Of a stretch of 36,303 bases of DNA, positions 1 to 7,567 are shown in pieces. Position 1 is the stretch's first letter, and each line of letters opens with the position of its first letter. The notes below the pieces were generated by a model, which had not been told where the DNA came from, ran no database searches, and saw only the letters and a list, made by a program, of their open reading frames with translations. This DNA comes from Bacillota bacterium (lineage in GTDB: Bacteria; Bacillota; Desulfitobacteriia; Desulfitobacteriales; JAJXUE01): positions 1 to 36,303 of the forward strand of contig JAJZPO010000023.1 in NCBI GenBank assembly GCA_021811155.1, given 5' to 3'. The translations under genes and the position numbers were made by a program.

Positions 1-57
1 GCACCTCTGGATAATCCTGCCCGGCCCCGGCAAAACATACACCTGCCGCACTTGACT

Positions 58-960
58 TTATTTGGGCCTGCTGATTCTTGCTTTTAAAGTCATAACAGAT
101 TTTTTCACCAGGCGCCTTTTTAGTTTCTTCAGCGGCTTCTTAAGCCTTCGCTTCAGCAATCTCTTTATGGATTTGCGCGTGCGCTTAAGCACCTTGACCG
201 GAGAGACTGTAACTTTCCCCAGTTTAATGTCCAGTGTCTCTTCCCTCACCAATTGGCTCACGCCTATGATGAATTCCTGAAAGAACTCTATTAAGAATTG
301 CTCGTTAGTTGCGTTGCCCGGGTAAAAATACAAGCCAAATTCAGTGGTTTTAAACCCGTCACAGTTATACCCATGCAATCCGATGTGCTGCACGTAGCTC
401 TGCTTGGACACCAGGAGACGTACCCCGCTCTTTCTCAAATACTTGGACCAGGCCCAATCATAGCCACCCATGGGCGGAATGTTCTCCACAATCTTTCGTA
501 CAATTTCTTTAGACATAACAACTCCCGCAGAGCCGGTATGCCTTTTTTCAATGAATTCTTTGCCGTTAATCAGTACTTCCTTACCCGGTAAATGCAAGAT
601 GGAGTTATACAGACCCAGCATTCCGTCAGAATACTGAAAGTTTTCCAGCACAAAGTCGATCCAATCGGGCCTGAAAAGCAGGTCAGAATCGGCCGCCACC
701 AAAAGGTCGTCTCCCGTCCGCAAAAAATCAACAAACATCTGCCTGATGTTTTGATCTGAGCCGAGATTTCGTTCCCGCCTCGTGATCTCCTTGGCGCCGG
801 GGAAAAAGTTTCTTAAATCTTCTATAGCAAATTCGCTGCTGCAGTCATCATAAACCCGGATATGGCATCTTGCCAAACCCCTGGAAGCATAAAGAGACTG
901 TCCCATTTTTTTCACATAATCAGGCCTGTTGTATGTAGTCACACCAATAGTGATGTTCAT
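58..960 (-). CDS. GT2 family glycosyltransferase with polybasic C-terminal tail
   Basis: A 300-residue protein with an N-terminal GT-A fold: a nucleotide-sugar binding start (ITIGVTTYNRPDY) and an acidic metal-binding segment DSDLL near residue 92. The acceptor and sugar cannot be read from sequence. The last 45 or so residues leave the catalytic fold and become an extremely Lys/Arg-rich amphipathic stretch (KKPLKKLKRRL). A closely similar tail occurs on the unrelated plus-strand glycosyltransferase at 2042-3151. Such a tail could hold the enzyme on the inner face of the membrane where lipid-linked glycans are built; that role is inference. The ATG has GAGGGGAG about 9 bases upstream. The gene diverges from rfbF, and a TATAAT at 1062-1067 is a possible -10 for it. 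Confidence 0.85.
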   Translation of the reverse strand: MNITIGVTTYNRPDYVKKMGQSLYASRGLARCHIRVYDDCSSEFAIEDLRNFFPGAKEITRRERNLGSDQNIRQMFVDFLRTGDDLLVAADSDLLFRPDWIDFVLENFQYSDGMLGLYNSILHLPGKEVLINGKEFIEKRHTGSAGVVMSKEIVRKIVENIPPMGGYDWAWSKYLRKSGVRLLVSKQSYVQHIGLHGYNCDGFKTTEFGLYFYPGNATNEQFLIEFFQEFIIGVSQLVREETLDIKLGKVTVSPVKVLKRTRKSIKRLLKRRLKKPLKKLKRRLVKKSVMTLKARISRPK

Positions 961-1070
961 GGCCCGTACTCCCCTCTGCTAAAGTCTCGCTGCCGCTGGG
1001 CAGACTCAGGTTCTGCCCGCCCCAATATCGTTCTGCTCAGAAAAGAAGAACTCGCTATGGAATTATATTT

Positions 1071-1099
1071 TTGACAAAAAGAGGTCATGACCTTATTTT
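1071..1099 (+). promoter_or_regulatory. Promoter candidate for rfbF with a palindrome in the spacer
   Basis: TTGACA at 1071-1076 and TATTTT at 1094-1099 are 17 bases apart, about 120 bases before the rfbF start. The spacer holds a perfect 12-base palindrome, AGGTCATGACCT, at 1082-1093, placed where a repressor could block the promoter. On the other strand TATAAT at 1062-1067 could serve the divergent glycosyltransferase. The promoter is a sequence match only; the operator role is inference. Confidence 0.4.
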
Positions 1100-1218
1100 G
1101 TGGAAGGACTATCGCCTCTCTTGCCTTTGTCACGTAAAAGTCTTTGGAGCCATAAAATAAACTGGTACCCAGGGGCACTGCAAACTAATCCCTGACTTTT
1201 TGAACTGGGGGATTCGTA

Positions 1219-1989
1219 ATGAAAGTCGTCATCCTTGCAGCGGGCTTTGGCACCAGACTGTCCGAAGAAACCCGTTTCAAGCCAAAGCCCTTGGTGGAAA
1301 TCGGAGAACAGCCCATTCTCTGGCATATCATGAAAATCTACAGCCACTATGGCTTTAACGAATTTATCATTTGTCTTGGTTACAAGGGATTTATGATCAA
1401 AGAATATTTTTACAGTTACTTTTTGCACAAGTGTGATCTTACCTTGGACCTTAAGACCCAGGCAATGGAGATACATCACAGCCGGATTGAACCATGGAAA
1501 GTGACCCTGGCAGATACGGGGACAAACACCAAGACGGGAGGAATTATCAAGAAAATCCAGCCCTATGTTGAAGATAAGACATTCATGTTGACATATGGGG
1601 ACGGCGTCTCAGACATCGATATTAGAGCTCTGGTTGAATATCATTATTTGCAGGGCAAGATCGCTACAGTTACAGCAGTACAACCCGCCGGACGCTTCGG
1701 GGCGCTGCCACTCCGGGCAGATGATTCCGTCGAATCCTTCCAGGAAAAGCCCGACGGCGATGGCGCTTGGATAAATGCCGGTTTCTTTGTGCTTGAGCCT
1801 GAGGTGTTTAGTTACATCCGCCATGAGCAAACGATCTTTGAAAGAGAACCCTTGCAGAGGCTGGCTCAGGCTAACCAGCTTCAGGCCTTCAAGCACAACG
1901 GGTTTTGGCAGCCGATGGATACCTTGTACGAAAAAAACCTGCTTGAAGGCCTTTGGTCCTCAGGACGTGCTCCCTGGAAAGTCTGGTAA
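1219..1989 (+). CDS. rfbF: Glucose-1-phosphate cytidylyltransferase
   Basis: Converts alpha-D-glucose 1-phosphate and CTP to CDP-glucose, the first committed step toward CDP-3,6-dideoxysugars. The 256-residue length is normal for the family. The N-terminus has the sugar nucleotidyltransferase signature GFGTRLSEET followed by KPKPLVEIG (residues 9-28), and the central TYGDGVSDID carries the catalytic acidic residues. GGGGGA lies just upstream of the ATG. Its pathway partners rfbG and rfbH lie about 9-10 kb away on the opposite strand, whereas in most O-antigen loci rfbF, rfbG and rfbH are contiguous, so this locus has been rearranged. It is followed after about 50 bases by a GT2 gene on the same strand, probably co-transcribed. 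Confidence 0.95.
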   Translation: MKVVILAAGFGTRLSEETRFKPKPLVEIGEQPILWHIMKIYSHYGFNEFIICLGYKGFMIKEYFYSYFLHKCDLTLDLKTQAMEIHHSRIEPWKVTLADTGTNTKTGGIIKKIQPYVEDKTFMLTYGDGVSDIDIRALVEYHYLQGKIATVTAVQPAGRFGALPLRADDSVESFQEKPDGDGAWINAGFFVLEPEVFSYIRHEQTIFEREPLQRLAQANQLQAFKHNGFWQPMDTLYEKNLLEGLWSSGRAPWKVW

Positions 1990-2041
1990 AGAGTTGGGCA
2001 GGTAAACTTTCCGGCTGGAATGTTCAGGTGGAGGGCAGATT

Positions 2042-3151
2042 ATGAGTATGCAGGACCCCAAGGTTACCGTTTTAATGCCGGTATACAACGGAGAAAAGTA
2101 TTTGCGCGATGCAGTGCTAAGCATTTTGAACCAGACCTTTAAGGATTTTGAATTCTTGATAATTAACGATGGCTCGACAGATAACAGTTTAGCTATCCTA
2201 AAAACATTCCAGGACTCCAGGGTCCGGGTGGTTAACAATGACATGAATTTGCAGCTGCCTGCGACCCTGAACAAAGGCCTTGAATTGGCGCGCGGAACAT
2301 ACATAGCCAGGATGGACTGTGATGATATCAGCCTGCCGGAAAGGTTAGCCAGACAGGTGGAGTGCCTGGATGCCAATCCTGACTTTGGCTTGTGTTCTAC
2401 CGACATTGTCAGCATTAATGCCCAGGGGCAAGTGATAGATATACCCAAGGACAAGATCAAGGGAGTGCCGGTTGAGTGGCGCTTTTTTTGGGAGAACCCG
2501 ATTAAGCACCCTACAGTGATGCTGCGGCGCAGTATCCTGGCTGACCACAACCTCACCTACAGAGATATTTTTGCAGAGGACTTTGACTTGTGGTGCAGGC
2601 TTGCCCTAATAACCAGGCTTCGCAAACTGGATTACCCTCTGCTCCATTACCGCATGGCGCCGGAGAGCATATTCCACTCAAACCCGACGCCACACTTTAG
2701 GCAGGCCATACTGTCCAGCCGTACTCTGGCAGCAGCAATTTCCAAGACCACTTGCCCGGCATGTCAGGACGACCTGACCAGGTTTAAGTCAGGCATAGGC
2801 CAGAAGCCGGCAGTGTTTGAGCTGAGCGGGGTTCTCCAATGGGTAGAAATTTTGTTGGCCAGGGCAAAAGACTATTGGAATTGGACAGAAGCTGAATATA
2901 GATTGGCGAGGCTTGACGCCCAGGATAGACTGTACAGATACCTTAAACACTTTCCCGAACACTATTTCCAAAGTTATTTTAAGATTTGGGGAGTAGGGAA
3001 AAACCGAAAGCCCGAACCGGTACATGTGCACTATCTATACTGTTTTGTGAAAAAGAAATTTAAAAAGACAGTCAAACGGCTGATCAAAAAATTAATCAAA
3101 AAACCGCTCAAACGGCTAAAAAAACGCCTCAGGCCAAAACCTCATCACTAA
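2042..3151 (+). CDS. GT2 family glycosyltransferase with polybasic C-terminal tail
   Basis: A 369-residue GT-A glycosyltransferase. The N-terminus has VTVLMPVYNGEKYLRDAV, the NDGSTDNS nucleotide-binding motif and RMDCDDIS as the DxD-type metal site near residue 90; FAEDFDLWCRL supplies the usual downstream ED motif. After a helical middle section the last roughly 35 residues are almost entirely Lys, Arg and hydrophobic residues (KKPLKRLKKRL), resembling the tail of the minus-strand glycosyltransferase at 58-960. GGAGGG precedes the ATG by about 7 bases. It follows rfbF on the same strand and converges on the main minus-strand operon. The sugar and acceptor are unknown. Confidence 0.88.
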   Translation: MSMQDPKVTVLMPVYNGEKYLRDAVLSILNQTFKDFEFLIINDGSTDNSLAILKTFQDSRVRVVNNDMNLQLPATLNKGLELARGTYIARMDCDDISLPERLARQVECLDANPDFGLCSTDIVSINAQGQVIDIPKDKIKGVPVEWRFFWENPIKHPTVMLRRSILADHNLTYRDIFAEDFDLWCRLALITRLRKLDYPLLHYRMAPESIFHSNPTPHFRQAILSSRTLAAAISKTTCPACQDDLTRFKSGIGQKPAVFELSGVLQWVEILLARAKDYWNWTEAEYRLARLDAQDRLYRYLKHFPEHYFQSYFKIWGVGKNRKPEPVHVHYLYCFVKKKFKKTVKRLIKKLIKKPLKRLKKRLRPKPHH

Positions 3152-3261
3152 AATGACGAAGTTCATAAACACGAGTTAGAATTGGAGCGCGGTTTCATCT
3201 CGCAGCATTTTGCCCCTGAAACATCGTACTGAAGTGGCCCGCCACGATTCGGCACAATTTG

Positions 3262-3294
3262 CTAGGACGTCCAGAACCGTCCCCGTTGTCCTAG
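3262..3294. repeat. 33-base palindromic repeat, copy 1
   Basis: The arms CTAGGAC and GTCCTAG bracket a core containing GAACCGTCCCC. Copy 2 at 11632-11664 is the same element in the opposite orientation, identical at 29 of 33 positions, with AATTTG also shared outside one end. This copy overlaps the 3' end of the minus-strand glycosyltransferase gene at 3291-4187: the CTAG arm supplies that gene's TAG stop. It resembles dispersed REP-like hairpins. Confidence 0.75.
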
Positions 3295-4187
3295 TTTCTG
3301 ACTATTTCCAAAAGCATTTGGGCAGAAATCTCATCAGTCATATTCGTTATGACCCAGGCCAGCGGCTTGAAAGTCTGCAGCGCTGTATCAATGCCTGCGA
3401 GCAGTTTGTCGAATTCCTCCAGGGTCGCCCAGTCTTGCCCCGTAAAATGAGTGAGATAGGGGCAGGATGAAACGATTGCGTACTCGCGGCCGTGGGCAGC
3501 CAGCTCCTTGGGGTTCCAAACCAAAGTCGGCACATCCATAGCCCAAGCCTCCGCCAGGGCCAGACCCTGGCTCTCGCTTCTGCTGATGAATACCGCAAAC
3601 ACACTCCCGGACAATGTCGCCTTAAACTCTTCCCTGCTGTGCTTGCCGTATACGAGTCTTACCGTCTCCCAGCCGCGTCCCTTCAGCAGCTTCTTTACGC
3701 TTTTATAGAAGTCTTCAGGTTCCGTTTTCCAGTAAACCAGCACCTGACGCTCTTTTCTCCGGCCGGCATCAGGCTGCCAATAGCCGGCGTCAATCCCTGC
3801 ATACCAGCACCGTATCCTTCCCACCAGATCTGGAGCATCCTCCTCATAGGCAGTTTTCACCCACTCCGAGGGCACAATACAAACGTCAATTTCCCGGGAA
3901 GAAAGAATATTATTGTACTCCAGGGCGCGGACCATTAAATTAGGCCCTGCCAGGAGTTTTTGGATTTTCCCCGCTTGTTTGAAGCCAATCGCCTGCTGCA
4001 GCGAGTCAATTCCGCTCAGGACAACAACAGCGCCGCCAACATCCCTATCCTTGCGGGGATTATAGTTGAAATCAACGCCGAGCTTGCTCAGCCCTTCAAC
4101 CAAACTGCGGGTCACGCCATAGTGGCCGTCATACAGAGATTGACTGCCGCCGCCAACAGGGTGGGTGAGGACTGTAATCTCGGGCAT
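3291..4187 (-). CDS. GT-B fold glycosyltransferase (GT4-like)
   Basis: A 298-residue protein whose C-terminal half has the retaining GT-B signature SESQGLALAEAWAMDVPTLVW (an E-x7-E pattern), where the nucleotide diphosphate-sugar binds. The N-terminus, THPVGGGSQSLYDGHYGVTRSLVEGL, resembles the acceptor-side loop of GT4 enzymes. At under 300 residues it is shorter than typical GT4 proteins (350-420). GGGAGGT lies just ahead of the ATG. The gene begins 59 bases inside the preceding glycosyltransferase gene in another frame, so translation is probably coupled. Its TAG stop is formed by the palindromic repeat at 3262-3294, so the present C-terminus may have been set by the repeat insertion. Substrate unknown. 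Confidence 0.75.
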   Translation of the reverse strand: MPEITVLTHPVGGGSQSLYDGHYGVTRSLVEGLSKLGVDFNYNPRKDRDVGGAVVVLSGIDSLQQAIGFKQAGKIQKLLAGPNLMVRALEYNNILSSREIDVCIVPSEWVKTAYEEDAPDLVGRIRCWYAGIDAGYWQPDAGRRKERQVLVYWKTEPEDFYKSVKKLLKGRGWETVRLVYGKHSREEFKATLSGSVFAVFISRSESQGLALAEAWAMDVPTLVWNPKELAAHGREYAIVSSCPYLTHFTGQDWATLEEFDKLLAGIDTALQTFKPLAWVITNMTDEISAQMLLEIVRN

Positions 4188-5400
4188 AAAAATTACCTCC
4201 CTGGGCCTGTTTGACTGATGCCATTGCTGTTTGCTCTACTAGACTGAGATAGAGCTTTTCGTAATCACTGCTGATTTTTTCCCAGGTAAATCTCTTTTGC
4301 CAGGCCTCAAAGCCCGCTGCGGCCATTTGCTCCCTTTCCGCAGGGTGGTAATACAGTTCCTCCAGCAGTTTCACGGCATCCCTCACTCGTACCCTGGAAC
4401 TCCCCCCGGGTTCTTTGACGGTTGACAATAACTTGCCCGACTTGCACCACTCGATGATTTCCGCCGAGTTGCCCGCATCGCTGCTTAGAAACGGAGTCTT
4501 AGCTGCCATACATTCGAAAAGAACCAAGGGCGAGCATTCAATGCTGGAAGGAAACAGGAACAGGTCTGCCTGCCTGAAAGCGGCGACAGTTTCTTGCCGC
4601 GTCAGGTTCCTAACCATCAGCCTTTTCCCGTCCTTTACTCGCAAAGCGGACTGATTGAAACTTGCTTCCGCTGCCTCACAGGATTCCGTGCAGCCGCCGC
4701 CAAAACTGTTGCCAACCAACAAAAACGTGGTTTCAGTAATCTTGGCATGTTCGAAAATGCGCGCTGCTTCAGCGTGCCCTTTGGAACCGGTATGGGAACC
4801 GACGTGGAGAAGCAAAAAGTGTTCTTTGGGAATGTCAAGGACCTCTCGAATATTCGTTGCCGCAGGTGCCAGAAACTCGTCCGCCCCGGCGCCGTTGGGT
4901 ATTACGGTCAGATTTGCAATTCCGTTTTCCCTGGCAAAATTGATATCCCTGTAGTCATTGGACAGAAATACATTGCAGTCATACTTGGCGAGCCAGGTTT
5001 TCATCGAGCGAAAATAATCCTGGTATTCAGGCCAATACAGGCCGGAAAACCCTGTAGGCACAAAAACCTTTTTAGCCTTGAGCCGCTCCAGAATGGGAAG
5101 GGCCAGGTCAGTCGCCCACTGCTGGGCAGCAAAATTCGTGATGACATCGAAATCAGAGTCCAAGAGAAACTCTGTGTATTTGTACGTCTTGCCGGCGAAA
5201 CCCCTCACCGCATTGCCGGAAATCCTGAACCCGGCAATTTTTACGCCGTTAATGACTTTTTCTTTCCGCTCCGGCAGCTTGCCGGTGGCTACGGTGACAT
5301 CGTGTCCAAGTCTAGCCAGCCTCTCGGAAATCTGCTTCACAACTTCCTGCATGCCGCCAACGGATGGGTGGTAGAATTCAACGGTGTGAAGTATTTTCAA
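4129..5400 (-). CDS. GT4 family glycosyltransferase
   Basis: A 423-residue GT-B enzyme. The N-terminal FYHPSVGGMQEVVKQISERL is the classic GT4 glycine-rich acceptor loop (residues 9-28). The C-terminal domain begins near LLLHVGSHTGSKGH and includes PSSIECSPLVLFECMAAKTPFL, the E-x7-E sugar-nucleotide site. It probably transfers a hexose or deoxyhexose from a nucleotide sugar to a growing lipid-linked glycan at the cytoplasmic membrane face. The start is a TTG overlapping the stop of the upstream GT2 gene by four bases (TTGA), with GAGGAAGG just ahead. The last 59 bases overlap the start of the next gene, and the final residues look like frame read-through rather than folded domain. Confidence 0.87.
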   Translation of the reverse strand: MKILHTVEFYHPSVGGMQEVVKQISERLARLGHDVTVATGKLPERKEKVINGVKIAGFRISGNAVRGFAGKTYKYTEFLLDSDFDVITNFAAQQWATDLALPILERLKAKKVFVPTGFSGLYWPEYQDYFRSMKTWLAKYDCNVFLSNDYRDINFARENGIANLTVIPNGAGADEFLAPAATNIREVLDIPKEHFLLLHVGSHTGSKGHAEAARIFEHAKITETTFLLVGNSFGGGCTESCEAAEASFNQSALRVKDGKRLMVRNLTRQETVAAFRQADLFLFPSSIECSPLVLFECMAAKTPFLSSDAGNSAEIIEWCKSGKLLSTVKEPGGSSRVRVRDAVKLLEELYYHPAEREQMAAAGFEAWQKRFTWEKISSDYEKLYLSLVEQTAMASVKQAQGGNFYARDYSPHPPCWRRQSISV

Positions 5401-6371
5401 CCTTCCTCATACCCCTTTTCCCCAAGCACAATGTCACATGGCTGCCGCGATTTGTTGCAGTAGAAATTAGCCAGACGCTTAAAAGGCCGGGCACGCTTCC
5501 GCAAAATCCTTCTGGGAATGCCCAAGGCCTTGCTCATCCTGTCAGCAGCCTCTGAGACTAAACGGACCATTTCTTCGCTGGAAGGTTCCGGCGACACCCG
5601 CCAAAAGGCTCCGTGCACCAGGCAGGCCAAATCCAGGGCAGCTTGACCGGGAACTAAACTCCCGTCTGCAGCCCAGGTCAGGTTCTCGGCGCATAAACTT
5701 ATCACCTTGTCACGAAACGGGTTAGGTGCACGTCTGGAAATACTCCCCGGCACCTCCCGGTAAATCTCAAGTATCTCCGGCAAGTTTGCCACATCATACT
5801 CCCGGGCTATTCTGGACCATAATTCGTAGTCCTCCGGGGGCTGTCTGTCCGGGTCGGTAGAATACAGACCCACTTTGTCCAAAGCGCTTTTTCGAAGCAT
5901 CACCGAGCTATGCACAAATGGATTATTAAATATCAGATCGAACTTTAGCACCTCGTTTTCTGTCGGGTGCGTGTGGGCCCTCTGCGAGGGTCTGTCCTCC
6001 TGCCAAATCTCTGCCCAGGCGCCAATCAAGCCGCACCTCTCATGCTGCTCCAGAAAATCCACCTGCTTCGCAAACCGCTCCGGGTAAGCCATATCGTCAT
6101 GGTCCTGCCTGGCAATGTATTTCCCTCCGGCCAGTTTAATGCCCTTGTTGAGCGCTGCGGCCAAACCCTGATTGGGTTGATTCAATGCCCTGATTCTTCT
6201 GTCAGCATAGCCTTCAATGATGCCGGCTGTGGAGTCGGTTGACCCGTCATCGATGATAATCAGTTCAAAATCCGTAAAGGTTTGCGCCAGGATGCTGTCT
6301 ATGGACTGTTTAAGATAGTCCTCTCCGTTATACACGGCCAGTACCGCGCTGACCAGGGGAAGATTGCTCAT
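5397..6371 (-). CDS. GT2 family glycosyltransferase
   Basis: A 324-residue inverting GT-A glycosyltransferase. Visible motifs are VSAVLAVYNGEDYLKQSI at the N-terminus, IIDDGSTDST for nucleotide binding, ARQDHDDMAYPERF for the metal site (residues 92-105) and PPEDYELWSRI for the catalytic-base region. The C-terminal 100 residues are helical and not recognisable. It overlaps the upstream GT2 gene by four bases (ATGA) and the downstream GT4 gene by four bases, so it sits in the tightly coupled part of the operon. Donor and acceptor unknown. Confidence 0.9.
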   Translation of the reverse strand: MSNLPLVSAVLAVYNGEDYLKQSIDSILAQTFTDFELIIIDDGSTDSTAGIIEGYADRRIRALNQPNQGLAAALNKGIKLAGGKYIARQDHDDMAYPERFAKQVDFLEQHERCGLIGAWAEIWQEDRPSQRAHTHPTENEVLKFDLIFNNPFVHSSVMLRKSALDKVGLYSTDPDRQPPEDYELWSRIAREYDVANLPEILEIYREVPGSISRRAPNPFRDKVISLCAENLTWAADGSLVPGQAALDLACLVHGAFWRVSPEPSSEEMVRLVSEAADRMSKALGIPRRILRKRARPFKRLANFYCNKSRQPCDIVLGEKGYEEG

Positions 6372-7264
6372 ATTCCCACCCCCGCCTCTATTGCCTCTTT
6401 GGTAGATGCTCCGTTCACAAGCGCCCTGTTCAGATAATCCTCCAGGCTCATTCCGCTTTCAGGCAGGCGGGAATATTCCCCGGCCAGGCAGGCATAATTA
6501 TGCCGGATGAAAATCCTGCCATATCGGCTTAAAGGATCGGATCCCAGCAACTGCAAATAAGCTTTGTGCAGGGCGAAGAGCTGCTCGGGAAAAGGCCCGC
6601 TGCCGCTCTCGGTACTGTCCTGTCCGGTATGACAGCGGTACTTAACATAGGCTTCCTTTAACACAATCACGCTGCCGTGTCCTGCCATATCGAGCAGAAA
6701 GGGCCTGTCGGCGACTTTGCCATACACTTCCCACTTTATTGGCACGGCCTTAAAAAATTCGCTGCGGTAGACAGTGGAGCCAAAATGAAACGGAAAACCG
6801 TCGTAGAGCAAGGCGGCAAAATCCTTGGCAGCTGGACAGTGGACATGTTCACCCTTGAAGCGGGGCCAGTTGCGGGAGGAAGGGCGCTCTTCGAAGCTCA
6901 TGCCTGAACCGATCAAGACAGCGTTGCGGTATTTCTCCGCTAAAGCCAGGGCCGTACTTATATAGTCCGGGTGGAGCAGGTCATCGTCGTGAAACACCAT
7001 GACCCATTCCCGTTGGGCCAACTCTTTGGCCCTGGCAAAATTCTCCGCCACGCCAAGATTCCTGTCGCTGCGGTTGAGTCTCACCCCAAACTCCTTAAAC
7101 TCAGAAACAACCTGGGGAGTGTGGTCCGTACTGCCGTTGTCGAGCGCTGTGATGGGAATTCTGCCTATGCTCTGCCGGCACAAACTCGCAAGGGTTTCCC
7201 TTAACAAGGAAGCTCGATTATGAGTGAGAACAATGATTTCGATGCATTCACTTGGCGCTTTCAT
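6368..7264 (-). CDS. GT2 family glycosyltransferase
   Basis: A GT-A glycosyltransferase of about 298 residues starting MKAPSECIEI. Motifs include IIVLTHNRASLLRETL, ALDNGSTDHTPQV and the metal site VFHDDDLLHPDY near residues 100-111, the longer acidic run common among GT2 enzymes. An in-frame start 33 bases further upstream exists, but the ATG at 7264 begins where family homology begins and overlaps the end of the remnant GT2 reading frame by 17 bases, consistent with translational coupling to that gene before it broke. The gene ends with a four-base overlap into the next GT2 gene. Specificity cannot be predicted. Confidence 0.85.
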   Translation of the reverse strand: MKAPSECIEIIVLTHNRASLLRETLASLCRQSIGRIPITALDNGSTDHTPQVVSEFKEFGVRLNRSDRNLGVAENFARAKELAQREWVMVFHDDDLLHPDYISTALALAEKYRNAVLIGSGMSFEERPSSRNWPRFKGEHVHCPAAKDFAALLYDGFPFHFGSTVYRSEFFKAVPIKWEVYGKVADRPFLLDMAGHGSVIVLKEAYVKYRCHTGQDSTESGSGPFPEQLFALHKAYLQLLGSDPLSRYGRIFIRHNYACLAGEYSRLPESGMSLEDYLNRALVNGASTKEAIEAGVGI

Positions 7265-7537
7265 CCTCATAACCGTCCAGCTTGACCAGGTCGGCAAACT
7301 GCGGCATCCAGGCTGCCCCAGGAAACCTGTTGGCCCATTCCCGTGCTAAAACCCGGTTGGCGTGAAATTCGACTCGGCACAAAACTGCCTGACTTCATCA
7401 TAACCTGTCTGGTTCGAACAATTGTCCTGCACAATCACTTCGAGTTGGCCATGCCCGTCATATGCCTTTAACATCCTGAGCTGGCGCAGCAAACTTGCAG
7501 CCCTGTTGTAACTGGGTATATACACCAGTAGTTTCAT
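7248..7537 (-). pseudogene. GT2 glycosyltransferase remnant (internal deletion)
   Basis: The first 58 or so codons (MKLLVYIPSYNRAASLL, then VIVQDNCSNQTGY) are a clear GT2 N-terminus, but the frame stops at 7346 before any metal-binding motif. A second frame on the same strand, overlapping the first and ending at 7248, reads FHANRVLAREWANRFPGAAW and continues as a plausible GT2 C-terminus of about 40 residues, ending just inside the next gene. The central catalytic portion is absent and the halves are out of frame, so the gene appears to have lost its middle by deletion. A sequencing indel alone cannot explain it, because about 150 residues are missing. Confidence 0.7.
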
Positions 7538-7567
7538 GGCACCTGCTCCAAAGTTGTCCTGTTCGCC

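Noticed and set aside
1-57. Possible start of a further minus-strand gene at the left edge
   Set aside because: A minus-strand ATG-initiated stretch runs to the window edge but is only about a dozen codons with no recognisable motif.
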